Source: JBOGIG01 sp050742455 (GTDB taxonomy: Bacteria > Actinomycetota > Acidimicrobiia > Acidimicrobiales > JBOGIG01). Taken from it: a DNA stretch of 22,906 nt. Made by a program: the position numbers and the translations under genes. A model generated the notes under the pieces. It did no database searches and was not told where the DNA came from. It was given only the letters and a program-made list of their open reading frames with translations. The stretch spans positions 1-22,906 of the forward strand of contig JBOGIG010000136.1 in the NCBI GenBank assembly GCA_050742455.1, in the 5' to 3' direction. Positions 19,603 to 22,906 of this stretch are shown here, piece after piece. How positions within the stretch are numbered: the first letter of the stretch is position 1; every line of letters starts with the position of its first letter.

Positions 19603-21880
19603 AGGCCGCCGGCTCGAGGCGGATGACGATGGACTTGGACACCGGGGTATTGCTTACCTCGGCCACTGAGTCCAGGGGGACCAGCACGTTGGCTTCGGGA
19701 AAGTAGGCGGCGGCGCAGCCTCGTGGCGTGGGGTAGTCGACGGCTCGGAACCGGCTGGCCCGGCGCTCGCCGTCGGAGAACACGCTGACGATGTCCACAA
19801 GGTCGCCGTCCTTCAATCCCTGGGCCGCCAGGTCAGCGCTGTTGACGAAAACCACCCTCCTGCCGCCCTTGATGCCGCGGTAGCGGTCGTCGAATCCGTA
19901 GACGGTGGTGTTGAACTGATCGTGGGAGCGCACAGTCTGCAACAAAAGGTGGCCCTCCGGCACCACCACCGCGGTGGGTGGATTGACGGTGAAACGGGCC
20001 TTGCCCGTGGCGGTGGGGAAGGTACGCGAATCATGGGGTCCCCGGGGCAGCATGAACCCTCCCGGCTGATTAGCCCGCTCCTCGTAGGACTCGAAGCCGG
20101 GCACGACGTTCTCGATATGGGTGCGGATGACCCGGTAGTCGTCGCCCATCTGGCGCCAGCCGATGTCGTCGCCGAACATCTCGTGGGCCAAGGCGGTAAC
20201 TATGGCGATCTCGCTGCGCAATTGGGGCGAAGCGGGGTCGAGCCTGCCTCGCGAGGCGTGGACCATGCTCATGGAGTCCTCCACGGTCACGGCTTGCTCG
20301 CCGGTGGCCTGGGTGTCCCGCTCGGTCCGGCCCAGGCAGGGCAGGATGAGGGCCTCGCTCCCGTGGCACAGGTGCGAACGGTTCAGCTTGGTGGCCACGT
20401 GAACGGTCAGGGCGCACTTGGCCATGGCCGCCTTGGTGACCTCGGTGTCGGGGGTGGCCATAACGAAGTTGCCCCCCAGGGCGAAGAAGACGTCTACCTT
20501 GCCGTCCCGCATGGCCCGGATCGAGTCAACAGTGTCCCAGCCGTGCTCCCGGGGAGGTTCGAAACCGAACTCGTCGCGCACCTTGTCGAGGAACTTGTCG
20601 GGCATCTTCTCCCAGATCCCCATGGTGCGGTCGCCCTGCACATTGCTGTGCCCCCGGATGGGCGACGGTCCGGCGCCGGGGCGACCGATGTTGCCCCGCA
20701 CCAACAAGAAGTTGGTGATCTCACGAATCGTGGCCACGGCGTTGCGATGCTGGGTCAGACCCATGGCCCAGCACACGATCACGCTGCCGGCCTTGACCAC
20801 GTCGGCGGCGCAAGCCTCGATCTCGCGTCGCGACAGCCCGGACTGATCTTCGATGGTGGCCCAGTCCAACTCCCGCCACGCCGCCACCGCTTCGGGGAAG
20901 CCGTCGCAGAACTCGGCAATGAATCCGGTATCGAATACCGTGCCGGGGTGAGCGTCTTCCTGTTCCAACAGGGCACGGTTCAGCCCGTTGAAGAGGGCCA
21001 GGTCTCCGTTGACCCGCACCTGCATCAGCCGGTCGGCCAGCCACGTGCCCGGTCCGACCAGGCCCCGTGGGGTCTGGGGATTGCGGAATCGGGTCAGACC
21101 GGCCTCGGGCAGGGGGTTCACCGAGATGATGCGGGCGCCGCGCTTCTTGGCCTTCTCCAGTGCAGTCAGCATGCGGGGGTGATTGGTGCCCGGGTTCTGG
21201 CCGACGACCATGATGAGTTCGGCATGATCTTCGAGGTCGGCCAGGGTGACCACCCCTTTGCCCACACCGATGGTCTCGGCAAGGGCAGCGCCGCTGGACT
21301 CGTGGCACATGTTCGAGCAGTCGGGAAGGTTGTTGGTTCCCAGCCGGCGGGCCAGCAACTGGTAGACGAAGGCCGCCTCGTTGCTAGCCCGACCGCTGGT
21401 GTAAAAAACAGCCCGGTTGGGATTCTCCAACCCTCTGAGGCGCTGGGCCACAAGGGCCAGCGCCTGATCCCACCCGATGGGAGCGTAATGAGTGGCCCCC
21501 GGTGCCAGGTACATCGGCTCGGTGAGCCTCCCATTGGCCTCGAGCCAGTGGTCATCCCTCTGGCGCAGTTGGGCTATGGAGTGGGCGGCGAAGAACCCGG
21601 CGTCGATCCGCTTGCGGGTCGCCTCCCAGGCCACCGCCTTGGCCCCGTTCTCGCAGAATTCCGCCATCTTGCGGTTCTCGGGATCGGGATCGGGCCAGGC
21701 GCAACTGGGGCAGTCGAACCCATCGGCGTGGTTCAGCTTTCCCAGAGTCTCCAGGGTTCGTTTCGGACCCAATTCGACCAGGGCGTACTGCATCGAATGG
21801 GTGATCGACGGCAGTCCGGCGGCCGACCGCTTCGGTCGGGAAGTTCGGGCAGTGTGCTCCTCGGTCGGTTCGCCGGACAT
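19601..21880 (-). CDS. FdhF/YdeP-family molybdopterin oxidoreductase
   Basis: This 759-residue protein is the normal length for the YdeP/FdhF-like family, a branch of the DMSO reductase superfamily using bis-MGD. Family markers: GFDCPSCAWPDPDPENRK (Cys57, Cys60), FCENGAKAVAWEAT (Cys76), FYTSGRASNEAAF, NNLPDCSNMCHESSG (Cys192, in the place of the Mo-ligating Cys/Sec of formate dehydrogenase), VVGQNPGTNHPRML, GRPGAGPSPIRGHSNVQGDRTMG, FALGGNF, and the C-terminal barrel with TVRSHDQFNTTVYGFDDRYRG. Cys-rich spacing at the N-terminus differs from a full 4Fe-4S binding motif, as is usual for YdeP. E. coli YdeP has been linked to acid resistance; the substrate is not settled. ATG 21880 lies 8 bases after the transporter stop, so the two genes are probably co-transcribed. 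Confidence 0.9.
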   Translation of the reverse strand: MSGEPTEEHTARTSRPKRSAAGLPSITHSMQYALVELGPKRTLETLGKLNHADGFDCPSCAWPDPDPENRKMAEFCENGAKAVAWEATRKRIDAGFFAAHSIAQLRQRDDHWLEANGRLTEPMYLAPGATHYAPIGWDQALALVAQRLRGLENPNRAVFYTSGRASNEAAFVYQLLARRLGTNNLPDCSNMCHESSGAALAETIGVGKGVVTLADLEDHAELIMVVGQNPGTNHPRMLTALEKAKKRGARIISVNPLPEAGLTRFRNPQTPRGLVGPGTWLADRLMQVRVNGDLALFNGLNRALLEQEDAHPGTVFDTGFIAEFCDGFPEAVAAWRELDWATIEDQSGLSRREIEACAADVVKAGSVIVCWAMGLTQHRNAVATIREITNFLLVRGNIGRPGAGPSPIRGHSNVQGDRTMGIWEKMPDKFLDKVRDEFGFEPPREHGWDTVDSIRAMRDGKVDVFFALGGNFVMATPDTEVTKAAMAKCALTVHVATKLNRSHLCHGSEALILPCLGRTERDTQATGEQAVTVEDSMSMVHASRGRLDPASPQLRSEIAIVTALAHEMFGDDIGWRQMGDDYRVIRTHIENVVPGFESYEERANQPGGFMLPRGPHDSRTFPTATGKARFTVNPPTAVVVPEGHLLLQTVRSHDQFNTTVYGFDDRYRGIKGGRRVVFVNSADLAAQGLKDGDLVDIVSVFSDGERRASRFRAVDYPTPRGCAAAYFPEANVLVPLDSVAEVSNTPVSKSIVIRLEPAA

Positions 21881-21888
21881 GTCGATAC

Positions 21889-22476
21889 CTAGATCCTCCA
21901 GTGATAGCCCACGGCGAAGTCAACCGCGGTGGCATAAGCCAGGTACATGAGCCAGCCACCCGTCACCAGGTGGAAGAAGCCGAGGGCTCTCTCGCCCAAT
22001 TTGATCTTGAGGGCGGCGAAGAAGTCGCTGAAGTAAATAGCGAACAGGCCGAGGAAGAGCAACCCCACGGGCCAGTCGGCCGCCTTGAAGAATACGTTTG
22101 CGCCCATGGCCGAGACGATCATGTAGGCCACGCACATGCCGGCGTTGGTACGGGCGTCGTGACCGCCGTAGCGGTTCCAACCTATGGCGAACCAGTGAAT
22201 GCCGTATGCCGAGAAGGCCAAGGCGGCCATGTACAGCGGGGGAGACTTGGAGAACACCTGGAACCACGCCAGCCCGACGAACAGGATGATCCCTGTGACC
22301 AGCTGGCAGAATCCCGGCATCCAGATGCCCCACACACCGGTGGCCTTGTCCACGCTCGGATCACGGGGCGGCCAACCGGCCAATTCCTGCGGGCCGTAGA
22401 TCAGGTATCCGGTACCAAGTCCGAAAAACCCGAGCGCCAGCGGTGCATACGCCGATTGAGCAAACGTTACATCCAT
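21889..22476 (-). CDS. AceTr (YaaH/GPR1/FUN34) family monocarboxylate/succinate transporter-like protein
   Basis: This 195-residue membrane protein has about six hydrophobic helices, matching the AceTr family that moves acetate, succinate or related acids. Signatures: YAPLALGFFGLGTGYLIYG in TM1 (in the place of the NPAPLGL motif, which is not exact here), GIWMPGFCQLVTGIILFVGL in TM2, and LAFSAYGIHWFAIGW in TM3. Later helices include VGLLFLGLFAIYFSDFFAAL and LGFFHLVTGGWLMYLAYATA. The ATG at 22476 is fixed by a strong Shine-Dalgarno sequence 5 bases upstream; the open frame to 22557 is not used. Because the N-terminal motif is divergent, the transported acid cannot be named. It lies directly upstream of the YdeP-like oxidoreductase, which suggests import or export of that enzyme's small acid substrate, or a joint acid-stress role. 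Confidence 0.8.
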   Translation of the reverse strand: MDVTFAQSAYAPLALGFFGLGTGYLIYGPQELAGWPPRDPSVDKATGVWGIWMPGFCQLVTGIILFVGLAWFQVFSKSPPLYMAALAFSAYGIHWFAIGWNRYGGHDARTNAGMCVAYMIVSAMGANVFFKAADWPVGLLFLGLFAIYFSDFFAALKIKLGERALGFFHLVTGGWLMYLAYATAVDFAVGYHWRI

Positions 22477-22480
22477 GCCG

Positions 22481-22489
22481 ACCTCCTTT
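22481..22489 (-). promoter_or_regulatory. Strong Shine-Dalgarno sequence for the AceTr gene
   Basis: AAAGGAGGT on the minus strand lies 4 bases before the ATG at 22476. It is the best ribosome binding site in the window, in contrast to the leaderless-looking starts of most neighbours, and implies a real 5' leader for this operon. Confidence 0.8.
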
Positions 22490-22871
22490 GACGAGCCCAC
22501 AGAGGCACTTACCCCGGTGGGACTGTTACCAAACGAGCTGCCTGCCCGGTATACCACACCAACTATCTCGGGAGGTGACTTTTGTGTGTTCCTCCGGCAA
22601 GCAGAAGCGGCGCTCTACGCCTCGATGACTGCTGGTACGTCGGCGGTTTCAGCTTGGCGGACCTGGACCGTCACGACACAGGCTCAGGAACGCTCCCCTC
22701 GACCCTGTCGAGGCAACCCTGTCGGTGCGCGGCCATCGCCTACTCGATTTTACTGCCTCAAGAGACCGCAAGGAGCCGTGCGAGTTGACTCGCCTGAAAC
22801 CCGCGCGTAGACGGCATCGTTGCCTCACGTAGGAATCCGCGCCTGGCCAGCGGTTCGACTACGCCTGATCC
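22490..22871. other. Non-coding stretch upstream of the AceTr operon
   Basis: I see no convincing gene in these ~380 bases. Open frames on both strands are short and low in family-like features, and base composition is less GC-rich than the rest, with runs such as gacttttgtgtg and gattttactg. It should hold the promoter and leader of the AceTr-YdeP operon, but I cannot place a -10 with confidence. A short hairpin lies at 22697-22713. The part after about 22780 (from cgagttgactcgcctg) may already be the end of an insertion element. Confidence 0.5.
22697..22713. other. Small perfect hairpin in the non-coding stretch
   Basis: cctcga and tcgagg form a 6-bp stem around a ccctg loop. No T-run follows on either strand, so it is not a typical intrinsic terminator. 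It could be an operator or leader structure for the AceTr operon, or chance. Confidence 0.4.
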
Positions 22872-22906
22872 ATGGAGCTCTCGATGGGTGCACGGCGTGC
22901 TGTCAC
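22872..22906 (+). CDS. Possible start of an insertion-sequence transposase (cut by right edge)
   Basis: The last 35 bases begin ATG GAG CTC TCG and read MELSMGARRAV before the edge. This resembles the N-terminus I recall for actinobacterial integrase-domain (DDE) transposases, which open with a short MELS-type stretch followed by an Ala/Arg-rich helix before a helix-turn-helix. Eleven residues cannot prove it. The drop in GC content and the lack of genes just upstream fit an element boundary, but no inverted repeat can be tested because the other end is outside the window. Confidence 0.3.
   Translation, partial: MELSMGARRAV

Noticed and set aside
19922..21892. 656-residue open frame on the plus strand opposite the YdeP-like gene
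   Set aside because: It is a shadow of a well-supported gene. High GC content keeps the antisense frame open; its translation is low-complexity Gly/His/Val/Leu with no family motif.
22475..22810. 111-residue open frame on the plus strand at the right end
   Set aside because: It begins over the AceTr start and RBS, has no family-like features, and has a Pro/Arg/Thr-rich translation typical of non-coding GC-rich DNA.

Overview
The window is GC-rich DNA, densely packed with genes, and most likely from an actinomycete outside the classical mycolata. The Acidimicrobiia (or an uncultured relative) are my best guess. Four things support this: coenzyme F420 genes; LCP proteins with LytR C-terminal domains; a biotin carboxylase/BCCP fusion next to birA; and a gene order that parallels the Mycobacterium tuberculosis region running from fbiA to amiB1. 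Taxonomy is inference from gene content, because no rRNA or tRNA gene is present.

Layout. Bases 1-464 (-) are the N-terminal part of a GT4 glycosyltransferase cut by the left edge. It diverges from cofD-cofE (491-2151, +), which make F420. Bases 2213-12506 (-) are a cell-envelope glycan block. In transcription order it holds two tandem LCP ligase-like proteins, rmlA, rmlB, rmlD, a WbbL-like GT2 rhamnosyltransferase, a membrane-anchored protein of unknown function, a GDP-mannose pyrophosphorylase-like protein and a GalE-like epimerase. Many genes overlap by 1-4 bases. birA (-) and a biotin carboxylase/BCCP gene (+) then diverge; the latter is followed by an M20 amidohydrolase gene. After that, on the minus strand, come an LpdA-like flavoprotein, a B12-dependent methylmalonyl-CoA mutase catalytic subunit, a YdeP/FdhF-type molybdopterin oxidoreductase and an AceTr (YaaH/GPR1/FUN34) transporter. 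The last ~430 bases are largely non-coding and may run into the start of a transposase gene at the right edge.

How the genes fit together. rmlA/B/D would make dTDP-L-rhamnose (rmlC is not here), WbbL would put it on a lipid-linked GlcNAc, ManB and the epimerase would supply other sugar nucleotides, and the LCP proteins would attach the finished glycan to peptidoglycan. BirA would biotinylate the carboxylase. The acyl-CoA carboxylase subunit and the methylmalonyl-CoA mutase suggest propionyl-/methylmalonyl-CoA metabolism, although accD, the epimerase and the mutase B12 subunit lie elsewhere. The YdeP-like enzyme and AceTr transporter look like a two-gene unit.

What stands out: (i) an RmlB homologue in which the catalytic Asp of the TDE motif is Cys; (ii) in-frame tandem repeats (9, 15, 24 and 42 bp periods) at or across the stop codons of four separate genes; (iii) a recurring TANNNT box 6-8 bases before start codons, implying leaderless mRNAs; (iv) the long conserved linkage with the mycobacterial region; (v) a stand-alone CofE without the reductase domain of mycobacterial FbiB.
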